This document shows, piece by piece, positions 51,665 to 61,712 of a DNA stretch of 64,000 nt. The notes under the pieces are model-generated. The model worked only from the letters and a program-made list of their open reading frames with translations, made no database searches and was not told where the DNA came from. Source of the DNA: JBNNGK01 sp050268245. GTDB taxonomy: Bacteria > Pseudomonadota > Gammaproteobacteria > Enterobacterales > Enterobacteriaceae. Made by a program: the position numbers and the translations under genes. Positions within the stretch are counted from its first letter, which is position 1; the number at the start of each line of letters is the position of its first letter. The stretch spans positions 62,001 through 126,000 of the forward strand of contig NZ_JBNNGK010000010.1 of NCBI RefSeq assembly GCF_050268245.1, read 5' to 3'.

Positions 51665-53797
51665 TTATACCATTGGGCGCAACGACATGGGCATCAATTG
51701 CGGATTGAAACAGCTTTCGTAATAACGCTGGATGTCAGCGATGCGGCGACGGTTCATGCGATGGCGTTGCATTACCCGCCAAGCGTTATAGCCGATGCCG
51801 AATATCACGCCAAGCAGTAATAAACTGGTGCCCAAGAAACGCCAAAGGGTAATGATATCGGGTTCACTATGCAGGGCGATATGCTGGGTGCCGTTAGCAT
51901 CGACGCTGATATTAGTAATCACCCCCTGCGCCCGGAATGGCGTATGCAACAAGATGCTGGCCAGACGTTGTAACTCGTTCCACTGTTCAAGCGTATCATA
52001 TTCGTTCAATGGTACCGACGGCTGCGGATGATTAACCAGTTGCTTGCCTTCATCGCTGGAAATCAGGAAACCGCCCGGTGGCGGACTGTTTAGCGCGGCG
52101 GCGGCCTGGCGTATTTCTTGGGCCACGAATGATGAGGTGGCCGATTTGGTCAAGTTTTCCAGCGATTCAGCACTCACCGGCCGCAACAACACGTTGACGC
52201 CGTTTAGCGCCCCAGAGCGAGCGCGCTTGACCAGGCTGGCCCAATTCTTGGCGTTACCCAGATTGACCAAGGCATTTTTTAATCGAACGCATTCCTCTTC
52301 CTTGGCGCACAGATCCTGCGTTTTCAATACAATATCGGCGAAGTCATCCAGCAAAATCATGCCAGATTTTTCAATCGCGCTGGCTAACTGCGGATTGATT
52401 TTCTGGTCGGTGCCGCTGGGATGTAACTGACTGTTAACCGTTGCCAGCAACGCTGAGGATTTATCGATAATATCGGACTCAGGCTGTGGCAGTGGGGTGG
52501 CGGTATTCCAATAAATACCCGAACAATCGAATGGCATGAAACCGGTCGAGGGGGTCACGATCGGCGTCGGCGGGACATAACACATGCCATTACCTTGAAT
52601 CTTTAACGTGTCGCCAATGTGTAAAGGAATGGCTTCCAGCGCCTGTACCGAATTGACTTCGGTTTTCTGCGCACCTTGCAGCCAGGCGACGCTGAGTTTC
52701 AGCGGCAGACTGAGAGGAACATAGGTTAACAGCAGCAGTAGCACCAGCAACGAACTGGCCATCAATACCGCATTTTTCCCCCATCGCTGCAACGGGAAGT
52801 GCTTTACCTCATCGTGCAAGGACAGATAACGCCCTTGGCGTACCACCTGCCGGTTAAGATAAATATCCACATCGGTGGTTCTGCCTAAGTCCGGCGTGAT
52901 GAATTGTTGCCAATGCGGGGGATAAATCAGATCGATAATCCCCAACGAAATATTACTCATTTGGCCCTGATTCGATTCGCCAAATAGCCCCCAACGTTTC
53001 AGTGTGCCCCGCAGGCAGTGCACCTCTTTGAGTTCACGTTCGGTAGGGCGACGTATCAGGTTCCATCCACCCCAGGCCATTAACAGTGCAGCGATAGCTA
53101 CCATCCAAGGGATGACTATCACAGGGCTGATCAGGCTAAAGAACAGCAGCAGTAGGGCTGCGGAAATCATACAGGCTTCTTTGATACCGTTTGGCTGGTT
53201 TAGGGCATGTTCTTCCAGCGTTTCTTTGCGAATATTGAGCAGTTCGACGTGCTCACTTTCTTCTTTTCGGATCGAGGCATTTTGTGCCGGCGCTGCGTTA
53301 ACGATCGGCGGCGTCGGTTGATCGTGAATCGGGTCCGTCAGTGAATGGCCATTAAGTGAGATCACCAATGGCAATGTTTGAGTCTTGATAATTTCAACGT
53401 GATTATCAGCGCTGATGTATTGTTCCCAAAACGGGGGCAGGTGGACTTCTTGAGCGTCAAGATAATAGCGCCACTTGTTGGGTTCATCGCTGGCGAGGCC
53501 ATAGCGGGTGATCGCATGGGTCACCGCGAAGACATTGTCGCTTTGCGGCGTCAGTGAGAGTTTGGCCGTGGGTAAAGCGGCATTGCCGGGCAATAATTTG
53601 TTGCTCAGACGAGACTGTTGCCCTAAATAGCGCTCGATTGCTGAACGTTCTTCCGGCGTCAACTTTCGGTGAGTCGGCTTGATGAAAGGCAGTGAGCGAG
53701 CCAACACCGGCTGATGGCGAGCTTTGAACCAAAAATACAGGCTAGCGACAATTAGGCAAGCAAGCACTAAGGCTAATATCAACACTAATGTGCTCAT
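51665..53797 (-). CDS. igaA: Inner-membrane protein IgaA (UmoB/YrfF), Rcs phosphorelay inhibitor
   Basis: This 710-residue protein matches IgaA, which holds the Rcs envelope-stress phosphorelay in check and is essential in several enterics. The layout fits: an N-terminal transmembrane segment, a cytoplasmic domain, two hydrophobic segments near residues 215-250, another near 350-370, a large periplasmic domain with paired cysteines and a last transmembrane segment near 655-680. It is divergent from nudE, as in E. coli. Confidence 0.92.
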   Translation of the reverse strand: MSTLVLILALVLACLIVASLYFWFKARHQPVLARSLPFIKPTHRKLTPEERSAIERYLGQQSRLSNKLLPGNAALPTAKLSLTPQSDNVFAVTHAITRYGLASDEPNKWRYYLDAQEVHLPPFWEQYISADNHVEIIKTQTLPLVISLNGHSLTDPIHDQPTPPIVNAAPAQNASIRKEESEHVELLNIRKETLEEHALNQPNGIKEACMISAALLLLFFSLISPVIVIPWMVAIAALLMAWGGWNLIRRPTERELKEVHCLRGTLKRWGLFGESNQGQMSNISLGIIDLIYPPHWQQFITPDLGRTTDVDIYLNRQVVRQGRYLSLHDEVKHFPLQRWGKNAVLMASSLLVLLLLLTYVPLSLPLKLSVAWLQGAQKTEVNSVQALEAIPLHIGDTLKIQGNGMCYVPPTPIVTPSTGFMPFDCSGIYWNTATPLPQPESDIIDKSSALLATVNSQLHPSGTDQKINPQLASAIEKSGMILLDDFADIVLKTQDLCAKEEECVRLKNALVNLGNAKNWASLVKRARSGALNGVNVLLRPVSAESLENLTKSATSSFVAQEIRQAAAALNSPPPGGFLISSDEGKQLVNHPQPSVPLNEYDTLEQWNELQRLASILLHTPFRAQGVITNISVDANGTQHIALHSEPDIITLWRFLGTSLLLLGVIFGIGYNAWRVMQRHRMNRRRIADIQRYYESCFNPQLMPMSLRPMV

Positions 53798-54230
53798 GCG
53801 ATCCCCATCTTACGCCGTGAACCTCACCAACCTGATAAAAAGTCGCCTATTGTAAGCAATCGCTCACGCGAGGCATACAAAGCAACAGTAAAGTTCAAAT
53901 AACGCGGTTAAAAATATACGCCTAGCTTCTATGATCCTAGCAATCATAGTTCCACGCCAATATCGGTATTATCCTATTTTATCACGCTTTGTTTACTGAA
54001 TTCGCATGGAAAATCGGCATCTGCTGGCGGTGGATGTTAAAAAAAAGTAAATTACATCGGGTGTGCGTTGCGGCCAAGGTTCTCATTAACGCACAATGTG
54101 ATCAAGATCGAATATGGTCAGCGTTTACGCACGCCGAAGGCGGCATTGCTGTGCTCATCATTATCCCGGTTATTTGTGGGTTTGCGTCAGTGGGTCAGGT
54201 GCAAACAGCGATAACCCATTTGAGGCAATC
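53798..54230. promoter_or_regulatory. Divergent region between igaA and nudE
   Basis: No gene was recognised in these 433 bases. Open frames run into nudE but lack family support. The stretch should contain the igaA and nudE promoters. Confidence 0.5.
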
Positions 54231-54785
54231 ATGGATAAACACCTGCAAAAACCTAAAATCCTGAAAGTAGACACGGTCGCGCGTTCGCGTTTATTTCACG
54301 TCGAATCGGTCGATCTGGAGTTCAGTAACGGGGTGCGGCGGGTGTATGAGCGTATGCGGCCTTCCGATCGTGAAGCGGTGATGATTGTGCCGGTCATTGG
54401 CGACGATCTACTGTTAATCCGTGAATATGCTGTCGGTACGGAGTCTTACGAGTTGGGATTCCCGAAAGGACTGATCGATCCCGGTGAAACCGTGTTGGAA
54501 GCCGCCAACCGCGAACTGATGGAAGAGGTGGGGTTTGGTGCGCAACGGTTTGATTTCCTCAGCAAGCTGACGATGGCCCCCTCGTATTTCTCCAGCAAAA
54601 TGAATATTGTGCTGGCGCATGACCTCTATCCGCAACGTTTGGAAGGCGACGAACCGGAACCGCTGCCGCAGGTTCGTTGGCCGATAGCCAACATGATGGC
54701 GCTGCTGAGCGAACCCGATTTTCGCGAAGCGCGTAACGTGAGTGCACTGTTCCTGGCCGAGGCATTCCTGCGCGGTTCCCGTTGA
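54231..54785 (+). CDS. nudE: ADP compounds hydrolase NudE
   Basis: This 184-residue Nudix hydrolase cleaves ADP-ribose, AP3A and NADH. The Nudix box is visible, from GLIDPGETVLEAANREL to EEVGF. The ATG at 54231 (MDKHLQKPKILKVDTVARS) gives the family length; the upstream extension is in the promoter region. It is convergent with mrcA. Confidence 0.94.
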   Translation: MDKHLQKPKILKVDTVARSRLFHVESVDLEFSNGVRRVYERMRPSDREAVMIVPVIGDDLLLIREYAVGTESYELGFPKGLIDPGETVLEAANRELMEEVGFGAQRFDFLSKLTMAPSYFSSKMNIVLAHDLYPQRLEGDEPEPLPQVRWPIANMMALLSEPDFREARNVSALFLAEAFLRGSR

Positions 54786-54928
54786 GGGACTGACGAAACG
54801 TAACCCGCTGCCAGCCTAAGCGCGTAGCATGCTGCGCCCTTCAGCATCATCAATCGATTATCTCGCAACAAATGTGTTCCTGTTCGCCCGACGAGTTCAG
54901 CCAGTGTCTTACGTCGCCATCAACGAAA

Positions 54929-55101
54929 AGGGCCAGATTTAACTGGCCCTTAGACTGCTGACAATGCTTGTTATTAGGAAAAGCGTGCCGAAGGGGTCGT
55001 AGCGGCTTGCCGCCGGAGCGGCCCTCGGTGCGCTAAGCCCGAGTATTTCGGGTTTAAAGGCAACGCTGTAATCAATCTCATGGCCAGATTTAACTGGCCC
55101 T
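54929..55101. repeat. Two identical 20-base hairpins between nudE and mrcA
   Basis: GGCCAGATTTAACTGGCCCT occurs at 54931-54950 and again at 55082-55101. Each forms a stem with arms GGCCAG / CTGGCC. The copies lie about 151 bases apart in the 324-base convergent gap. A further hairpin with arms AAGCCCGA / TCGGGTTT sits at 55038-55058. They probably serve as terminators for nudE and mrcA; the duplication is unusual. Confidence 0.72.
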
Positions 55102-55109
55102 GAGGGGGT

Positions 55110-57668
55110 TTAGAACAGTTCGTGGCTTTCGCCACCTTCATCTGTCAGCGTCGTACCCGCATCGTAAGTTGGATAACTGGTTGGCTGCGTACCTTCAATA
55201 AAGTACTCAGAACGGCTACCGCCCCCACCGTTAGACAGCTTGCCCGTCGCTTTATCGATAGTGACGCTGATAATGCCCGGCGGTGGGGTGACTTTTTGCT
55301 CAGGGATCCCCTCCAGGGCAGTTTTCATAAACTCATCCCACGCGGGTTGAGCCGTTTTTGCTCCGCCTTCGCCACCGGAAATTTGGCCCGGAATCGCGCC
55401 GGATGCGGTTGAGCGGCCAAGCGTCCGACGGTGATCATCAAAACCAATCCAGACGGTGGTCACCGTATCTGGACCGTAGCCAGAGAACCAGGCGTCTTTG
55501 GAGCTGTTCGTGGTGCCGGTTTTTCCGCCGATGTCACGACGCTTTAGATCACGCCCCGCGCGCCAGCCGGTTCCCATCCAACCCGGTTCACCAAAGATAT
55601 TACTGTTTAGCGCATCATGGATCAGGAAGGCTAACGGGGTGTTGATGACGTGTGGCGCATACTGCTGGTCGCCGTCTTGCAATATCTGTGCAGGTGTCAC
55701 CTGTTCCAGTTTTGGCATGGGCACACCGGCATTGTTGCCTTCTTGTGATACTGCAACGTTTTCGACATTATCGTCAGACAGCACCGCAGAGCGGTGGGTA
55801 TCGCCGTAAATGACCGGCAGATTACAGCTGTTACACACCACTTTCGGTTTGGTTTCAAACAGCGTGTTGCCTGCGTCATCTTCGATACGGGTGATGAAGT
55901 ACGGATCGACCAAATATCCCCCGTTGGCCAGCACCGCATAACCGCGAACTAACTGCATGGGCGTAAATGACGCAGAGCCCAGCGCCAGCGACTCCGAATG
56001 TACGATGTTTTGCGCAGGGAAGCCGAAGCGTTGCAGATACTCCGCGGCATAATCAACGCCCATCGCCCGCATCGCCCGTACCATCACCACGTTTTTAGAT
56101 TGCCCTAAACCTTGGCGCAGGCGAATCGGGCCGACGTAAGTCGGAGGCGAGTTCTTAGGCCGCCATTCGGTACCGGAGCCGGCATCCCAACGGGTTACCG
56201 GCAGATCGTTAAGAATCGTCGCCAGCGTCAGGCCCTTATCCATGGCCGCGGTATACAGGAACGGCTTGATGTTTGAGCCGACCTGACGCAGCGCCTGAGT
56301 CGCACGGTTAAATTTACTTTGGTTAAAGTCGAAGCCACCGACCAGCGCTTTTACCGCACCATCATGTGGATTGAGTGATACCAGCGCCGAGTTGACGGTG
56401 GGCACCTGTGACAGCCACCAGGCGTCATCCACTTTACGCACCCATACTTGCTGGCCGACTTGCACTACGTCGGTGACACGCTTCGGCGTTGGGCCTTGAT
56501 GCGTATCGGATTTGTAGGGGCGTGCCCAGCGCATACCGGCCATGGGCAGCGTGATATTGCTGCCATCTGCCAGCATGGCTGTCGCTTGCGCGGCATCCGC
56601 TTGGGTTATCACCGCCGGTGCTAGCGGGCCATAGTTTGGTAGATTCTTCAGCGAATCAATGATTTGCTTTTGATCCCACACCGGCTCGCCAACTTTCCAT
56701 AGCACGTTAGCGGGGCCGCGGTAGCCGTGCCGCATGTCATACGCCAATACGTTGTCGCGTAACGATTGTTGCGCTGCCAACTGCAATCGTTTCGTGACGG
56801 TGGTGTACACCTTATAGCCATCGGTGTAGGCGTTTTCACCGTAGCGCTTAATCATTTCCTGGCGCACCATCTCGGAGAGATAGGGTGCCGAGAAGCTGAT
56901 TTCTGGCGCATGGTAATTGGCCACCAAGGCTTCACTGCGTGCTTCCTGATACTGCGCCTCAGTGATGTAATGCTCATCTAACATGCGTGAAAGCACGACG
57001 TTACGGCGCGCTACGGCGCGATCGTGCGAATACAGCGGGTTAAACGTCGACGGCGCTTTAGGCAGACCGGCGATCGTCGCCATTTCACTGAGCGTTAATT
57101 GACTGACGTCCTTACCAAAATAGACCTGGGCGGCGGCACCCACGCCATAGGCGCGATAACCCAGATAAATTTTATTCAGATACAGCTCAAGAATTTCATC
57201 CTTAGTCAGCATCTGTTCAATGCGTACCGCAAGGAAAGCCTCCTTGATCTTACGCATCAGCGTCCGTTCCGGGCTTAAAAAGAAGTTTCTCGCTAACTGT
57301 TGGGTAATGGTACTTGCGCCTTGAGAAGCATGGCCAGAGACCACAGCAACCGAGGCCGCGCGGAAAATCCCCACCGGATCGACGCCATGGTGCTCATAGA
57401 AGCGGCTGTCTTCGGTGGCGATGAACGCATGCACCATGACCGGAGGAATTTGGGCCAACTGGAGCGGAATACGGCGTTTTTCGCCGTATTGGGCGATCAG
57501 TTCGCCATCGGCACTGTAAACCTGCATAGGAATTTGCAGCCGGACGTCTTTCAGCGTTGCCACATCGGGCAGCTGCGGCTCGACATATTTGTACAAGCCA
57601 AAAATCGAGGCTGCTCCCAGCACGATGCAACACACTGCAAGGATTAGAAAATACTTTACGAACTTCAC
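55110..57668 (-). CDS. mrcA: Penicillin-binding protein 1A
   Basis: This 852-residue bifunctional peptidoglycan synthase has an N-terminal transmembrane anchor (about residues 8-28). The glycosyltransferase domain contains EDSRFYEHHGVD and GASTITQQLARN. The transpeptidase domain has the active Ser in GSNIKPF, the SKN motif and KTGTTN. The length matches E. coli PBP1A (850). It is divergent from hofM, as expected. Confidence 0.96.
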   Translation of the reverse strand: MKFVKYFLILAVCCIVLGAASIFGLYKYVEPQLPDVATLKDVRLQIPMQVYSADGELIAQYGEKRRIPLQLAQIPPVMVHAFIATEDSRFYEHHGVDPVGIFRAASVAVVSGHASQGASTITQQLARNFFLSPERTLMRKIKEAFLAVRIEQMLTKDEILELYLNKIYLGYRAYGVGAAAQVYFGKDVSQLTLSEMATIAGLPKAPSTFNPLYSHDRAVARRNVVLSRMLDEHYITEAQYQEARSEALVANYHAPEISFSAPYLSEMVRQEMIKRYGENAYTDGYKVYTTVTKRLQLAAQQSLRDNVLAYDMRHGYRGPANVLWKVGEPVWDQKQIIDSLKNLPNYGPLAPAVITQADAAQATAMLADGSNITLPMAGMRWARPYKSDTHQGPTPKRVTDVVQVGQQVWVRKVDDAWWLSQVPTVNSALVSLNPHDGAVKALVGGFDFNQSKFNRATQALRQVGSNIKPFLYTAAMDKGLTLATILNDLPVTRWDAGSGTEWRPKNSPPTYVGPIRLRQGLGQSKNVVMVRAMRAMGVDYAAEYLQRFGFPAQNIVHSESLALGSASFTPMQLVRGYAVLANGGYLVDPYFITRIEDDAGNTLFETKPKVVCNSCNLPVIYGDTHRSAVLSDDNVENVAVSQEGNNAGVPMPKLEQVTPAQILQDGDQQYAPHVINTPLAFLIHDALNSNIFGEPGWMGTGWRAGRDLKRRDIGGKTGTTNSSKDAWFSGYGPDTVTTVWIGFDDHRRTLGRSTASGAIPGQISGGEGGAKTAQPAWDEFMKTALEGIPEQKVTPPPGIISVTIDKATGKLSNGGGGSRSEYFIEGTQPTSYPTYDAGTTLTDEGGESHELF

Positions 57669-57790
57669 CTGAGATTTCCCATTTTCATGTCATTTGGGCA
57701 GTTTATAAACAACCGCGCGGTAGTATAAAGGCAAGCCTCCAACATGGATATGTTCTTTTATCATCTTGCCTTATGGGGGCTGTACAAAAT

Positions 57791-58633
57791 ATGTTCTTTC
57801 AAGCATGGCAGGTAGGGCTCGATATACAAAGTCGCAGCCTACGTGCGATCGCCGCACAACGGCGTCGCAGCGGGTGGCAGCTCCGCCACTGGTGGCAACA
57901 AACGTTGCCATGCCCAGTGCTACGGGACGGCTATCTGGATCAATCTGAAAGCTTAATCCCTTTACTCCGGCAGTGGCGTACGCGTTTACCGAGACATATC
58001 TCCTTACGTATTGCGTTGCCTGCCCAGCGGGTTTTACAACACTGGATGCCCGCTCCCGATCCGCGTCTACAAGAGCCAGCACGCAGTGGTTACATCACCG
58101 CTCAGGGAGCTAAGCAGTTTCCACTCGACAGCCAAACGTTAGTGCTTGACTACCGCACTTCGTCCCCGCAGGCAACATCATTGTTATTAACGGCAGCGCG
58201 GCGGCAGGAGCTACAGCAATGGTTGCATTGTTTACAACAGGCGGACCTACACCCGCAGATAGTTGATATCACGCCTTGCGCGTTGCTTTCGATGGCTGCC
58301 TGCGCAGGGTTGGCACCAGAGGCCGCCTTGCTACACCGCTTGGATGACCAGTGGCTGTGGGTAGCGCCACGCACTGAACCGTTTACCTATGGTCAGTGGG
58401 GTATCGAGACAATCCCGCACGCCGCTCAAGCGCTGAACGCGGTACGTGCAGCTTGTCCGTCAGTGGGCGACAAAGAAATTTATTATAGCAGCGTGCTTGA
58501 GGAGATTTTACCTGAGGGGGCGCTGGCATGGTCACCCTTTAGCGCGTTTCGTTATTTACACCCCCCGTTACCGGCGTTACCGAAGGCATTTGTATTGGCC
58601 GGTGGTTTGGCACTGCGTGCGGAAGATTGCTGA
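57791..58633 (+). CDS. hofM: PilM-like DNA-uptake protein HofM
   Basis: This 280-residue actin-like protein corresponds to PilM of type IV pili. In enterics the hof operon is needed to use external DNA as a nutrient. The N-terminus FFQAWQVGLDIQSRSLRAIA resembles E. coli HofM. An in-frame ATG five codons earlier is possible. The stop overlaps the hofN start by one base. Confidence 0.85.
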   Translation: MFFQAWQVGLDIQSRSLRAIAAQRRRSGWQLRHWWQQTLPCPVLRDGYLDQSESLIPLLRQWRTRLPRHISLRIALPAQRVLQHWMPAPDPRLQEPARSGYITAQGAKQFPLDSQTLVLDYRTSSPQATSLLLTAARRQELQQWLHCLQQADLHPQIVDITPCALLSMAACAGLAPEAALLHRLDDQWLWVAPRTEPFTYGQWGIETIPHAAQALNAVRAACPSVGDKEIYYSSVLEEILPEGALAWSPFSAFRYLHPPLPALPKAFVLAGGLALRAEDC

Positions 58634-59169
58634 TGCACCAGGTGAATTTTTTGCCCTGGCGTGAACAGGCGCAACGACGGCGCGCTGCGTTTTGGTTGCG
58701 CGTGTTATGCGGACACCTGGTGTTAACGCTGGCTATTCTGGCGTTGGCGCTGAGTGGGTTACGTTATCAGCGCCACCAATTGCAAGAGGTGTTGCAACGC
58801 CAGGCACAACACTACGGCGTATTGGTACGCCAACAGCAACAGATTCAGGCAGCGATGACCCGCATAGCGCGTATGGCCGCCAGGGAAACGCAGCGCCAGC
58901 GTAATCAAAAACATAATCAGCGTTATGTACGATTGTTACAGCAATTGGCCGCGGTACTGCCTGAGCCATTGTGGCTGATTGCCTTAGAGGAACAGGCAGA
59001 AACGTTGACGCTACGTGGCCTCAGCCCGCATTACCCGGCGGTCGTGCAACTGACGCAGAGGTTAACGTCACAGGCTTTATTACCGGGTTATCGCTTGAGT
59101 GAAGTGATGCAGCGCAAGGATGATCTGCTGGTATTTACGCTGTTGGTGCCGTGGAGGCGTGATGAATAA
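58633..59169 (+). CDS. hofN: PilN-like protein HofN
   Basis: This 178-residue protein has one N-terminal transmembrane segment (about residues 20-42) and a coiled, glutamine-rich middle (about 45-100), the layout of PilN. It starts MHQVNFLPWREQAQRRR, typical of PilN proteins. It overlaps hofM and hofO. Confidence 0.85.
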   Translation: MHQVNFLPWREQAQRRRAAFWLRVLCGHLVLTLAILALALSGLRYQRHQLQEVLQRQAQHYGVLVRQQQQIQAAMTRIARMAARETQRQRNQKHNQRYVRLLQQLAAVLPEPLWLIALEEQAETLTLRGLSPHYPAVVQLTQRLTSQALLPGYRLSEVMQRKDDLLVFTLLVPWRRDE

Positions 59170-59668
59170 GCCTTTACCGGCGGCGCTAATCGGCTGGCTA
59201 AATCGTCCAACATGGCAATTATTGGCGACACAGTGGATGTTGCTGGCAGGGATAGCCGTATTCGTCAGCGTGTTGTGGGGGCGTGATGAGTGGCAACAAA
59301 ATACCCAACTTCAGGCAAAGCAGCAGCAGAACACGCATGATATTCATCAACTGCAACAGCAACTCAGGCAATTGCCGGCATTGGATGAGTTAGAAGCGCA
59401 GCTAGTGCCGCGGTCGGAGGAGCCTGTCGATACCGCGCTGGCCGAAAGCTTACGTCAGGCCGGCGGTAGGCTTTTACGCCTGAGGCAGCAAGGGCAACCG
59501 CCGCAACAACAGCTGAAAATGCAGATGAAGTATGGCGATTTGTTGCGGTTGTTGGCGGATTTGTCCCCAGGGTTGCGTATTACGCAGTTGAATCTGGAAA
59601 CCCAGGTCGCCGGGCTGATCGTTGAATTAGTACTTCAGGCGGAGGACGGTGATGATCAAGCGAAGTAG
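59162..59668 (+). CDS. hofO: PilO-like protein HofO
   Basis: This 168-residue protein has one transmembrane segment near residues 18-38 and a glutamine-rich coiled stretch, as in PilO. Its ATG at 59162 overlaps the hofN end by eight bases. It is a probable partner of HofN in the alignment complex. Confidence 0.8.
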   Translation: MNKPLPAALIGWLNRPTWQLLATQWMLLAGIAVFVSVLWGRDEWQQNTQLQAKQQQNTHDIHQLQQQLRQLPALDELEAQLVPRSEEPVDTALAESLRQAGGRLLRLRQQGQPPQQQLKMQMKYGDLLRLLADLSPGLRITQLNLETQVAGLIVELVLQAEDGDDQAK

Positions 59669-60011
59669 TGGGTTATGGCTGTTGTGTTCCCCCGCGTTGT
59701 GGGCGGCACAGCCTGGTGATCCTTTCCATCCCCCCTCGGTTGCCCCCTGTACGGCTCAACACGCGCCACCGATACACTGGCGGCTAAAAGGGACGTTGGG
59801 GCAGGACGCGCTTCGCTATGGCTGGGTGGTGACGCCTGAGGGCCAATGGTTGAAACTGGCAGCGCAACAAATGCTACCGGGCGGTCATTGGCAGGTGAGT
59901 CGGATTAGCGCGCGCTCGGTGGAGTTCATGGCAAGCCCTAGCAACATGCTTTGCCCAACGTCGGTCAATACTTACACGCTGACGCTGGGCGATCGTAAGG
60001 AGATACAATGA
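59652..60011 (+). CDS. hofP: PilP-like protein HofP
   Basis: This 119-residue secreted protein has a signal-peptide-like start (MIKRSSGLWLLCSPALWAAQ) and a small domain similar to PilP. It overlaps hofO by 17 bases and hofQ by four. Confidence 0.78.
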   Translation: MIKRSSGLWLLCSPALWAAQPGDPFHPPSVAPCTAQHAPPIHWRLKGTLGQDALRYGWVVTPEGQWLKLAAQQMLPGGHWQVSRISARSVEFMASPSNMLCPTSVNTYTLTLGDRKEIQ

Positions 60012-61240
60012 AGGGATACTCATTAACGGGGCTGCTGCTGTGGTGTATGTCAATGTCAGCGGCGGCGATTCAGGAAAGCAAACCGATCTCGTTGTCGTTT
60101 CATGACGCGCCTGCGACGGTAATTCTGCAAGCGCTGGCGGATTATCAGCAACTGAATTTAGTCGCGGCAGAAGGCATGGGTGGCAACCTGACGTTGCGGT
60201 TGAACAACGTTCCTTGGCAGCAAGCGTTAACGGTGATTTTACGCATGGGAAAACTCACGATGACGCTCGATGGCTCGGTGATGATGGTATCGCCAGAGCC
60301 AGATGAACAGCAACGAAGATTGCTGGCCCAGCAGCAACCGTTACAGGATTTGACCCTACCTTTGCAGTTCGCTGATGCAGAGGCAATTGCCCAGAGTTTG
60401 CAGGCCCAGCGTGGCACGTTATTAGGCGAACGCGGCAGCGTCATGGTGGATACCCATACCAATACGCTGATGATTCGTGATGCTGCCCCGGCGTTGACGG
60501 TGTTGAAAAGCTGGGTGCGAGAGATGGATAAGCCGATCGAGCAGGTTCAACTGGCGGCACACATTGTCACTATCAGCAATGAAGACTTGCGCGAGCTTGG
60601 CGTGCGTTGGGGGTTGGCGGCGGACGATCGCGAAGCCAAAAGCTTACGTATCGACAATTTCAGCGTGGCGTTACCGGTGGAGCGCAGTACGGTAAGCGCG
60701 GGGTTTCATTTGGCGCGCGTTAGCGGGCGAATCCTCGATCTGGAATTGACCGCGTTGGAGCAGGAGAACGCGGTGGAGATTATCGCCAGCCCTCGCTTAC
60801 TGACGGCTAATCAGCAGACCGCCAGCATTAAACAAGGCACGGAAATTCCGTATGAGGTTTCCAGTGGAGCCAGCGGAGCGACATCCGTCGAGTTCAAAGA
60901 GGCGGTGCTGGGCATGGAGGTCACGCCAAAAATTTTACCGAATGGCCGCATTACCCTGACGCTGCACATCAGCCAAAATATGCCCGGCCGAACGATCAAG
61001 CAGGGGGAAGGTGAAGCATTGGCGATCGATAAGCAAGAAATCAAAACTCAGGTTACGGTAAAAAATGGCGAAACCATCGTATTGGGTGGAATATTCCAAC
61101 GCCAAAGTAGCAATATGGCCGACAAAGTACCGGGATTAGGCGACGTGCCGTTGCTCGGCGCGCTGTTCAAACGCAGCAGCAAACAGCACAAAAAGCGTGA
61201 ATTAGTGATATTTATCACCCCGACCCTGATTAAAGCCTAA
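60008..61240 (+). CDS. hofQ: Secretin HofQ, DNA-uptake outer-membrane channel
   Basis: This 410-residue secretin has a signal peptide (about residues 1-20), N-domains (about 25-170) and a C-terminal secretin domain. Family signatures include VEIIASPRLLTANQQTASIKQG and the end segment VPGLGDVPLLGALFK. It forms the outer-membrane channel through which DNA may enter. Its length is close to E. coli HofQ (412). Confidence 0.92.
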   Translation: MKGYSLTGLLLWCMSMSAAAIQESKPISLSFHDAPATVILQALADYQQLNLVAAEGMGGNLTLRLNNVPWQQALTVILRMGKLTMTLDGSVMMVSPEPDEQQRRLLAQQQPLQDLTLPLQFADAEAIAQSLQAQRGTLLGERGSVMVDTHTNTLMIRDAAPALTVLKSWVREMDKPIEQVQLAAHIVTISNEDLRELGVRWGLAADDREAKSLRIDNFSVALPVERSTVSAGFHLARVSGRILDLELTALEQENAVEIIASPRLLTANQQTASIKQGTEIPYEVSSGASGATSVEFKEAVLGMEVTPKILPNGRITLTLHISQNMPGRTIKQGEGEALAIDKQEIKTQVTVKNGETIVLGGIFQRQSSNMADKVPGLGDVPLLGALFKRSSKQHKKRELVIFITPTLIKA

Positions 61241-61712
61241 GTCGGCGAAACGCGCCAGCCGAAAACTGCCAGAAGTTGATGAGCAGATGCACTTTTTTCT
61301 CACCTTATCGGCATCTGCGTTTGACGCTGCGGCCGATTTAGCTTACAAGGGTTACCGAATTGAGCTCCGAGGTTTTTTTGTTAACACCAAGACGCCGTCA
61401 AAAACGTATGGTTTCCCTCCTGCGGCGTGGATATACCCCTAAGATTTCAAGTTGCATTGCGTTAGCAACTCAATGAATCTCAGTGACTTACGGAAGTAAG
61501 TGGGTGAGGTAAGTGGAAGTAGCCAACAACATGGCGGCTTGAAAGATGAAGGGTAGGGTGATTTATTCGGTTGCCAAACTACCAAGAGTGTTGAGATAAT
61601 TTTTTGTCTGATCTCACACTTTCGCTCATGAGGTTTCAGTTTAGGTCCCGCCGCTAATTTGATTGGCGGGGCGGGTTAACATTAACGAATAGTCTTAGTA
61701 ATACCGAAAAAC
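61241..61712. promoter_or_regulatory. hofQ-aroK intergenic region with aroKB promoter
   Basis: These 472 bases hold a palindromic intergenic repeat (61433-61556), listed separately, and the aroK promoter region. No gene was recognised. Confidence 0.5.
61433..61556. repeat. Palindromic intergenic repeat between hofQ and aroK
   Basis: The element has ends TACCCCTAAGATTTCAAG (left) and CTTGAAAGATGAAGGGTA (right, an imperfect inverted copy). The interior (CTTACGGAAGTAAGTGGGTG, AGCCAACA) matches an intergenic repeat family I associate with Serratia and Yersinia. It is about 124 bases long. It resembles the 9898-10056 element in its end type but differs inside. Confidence 0.6.
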
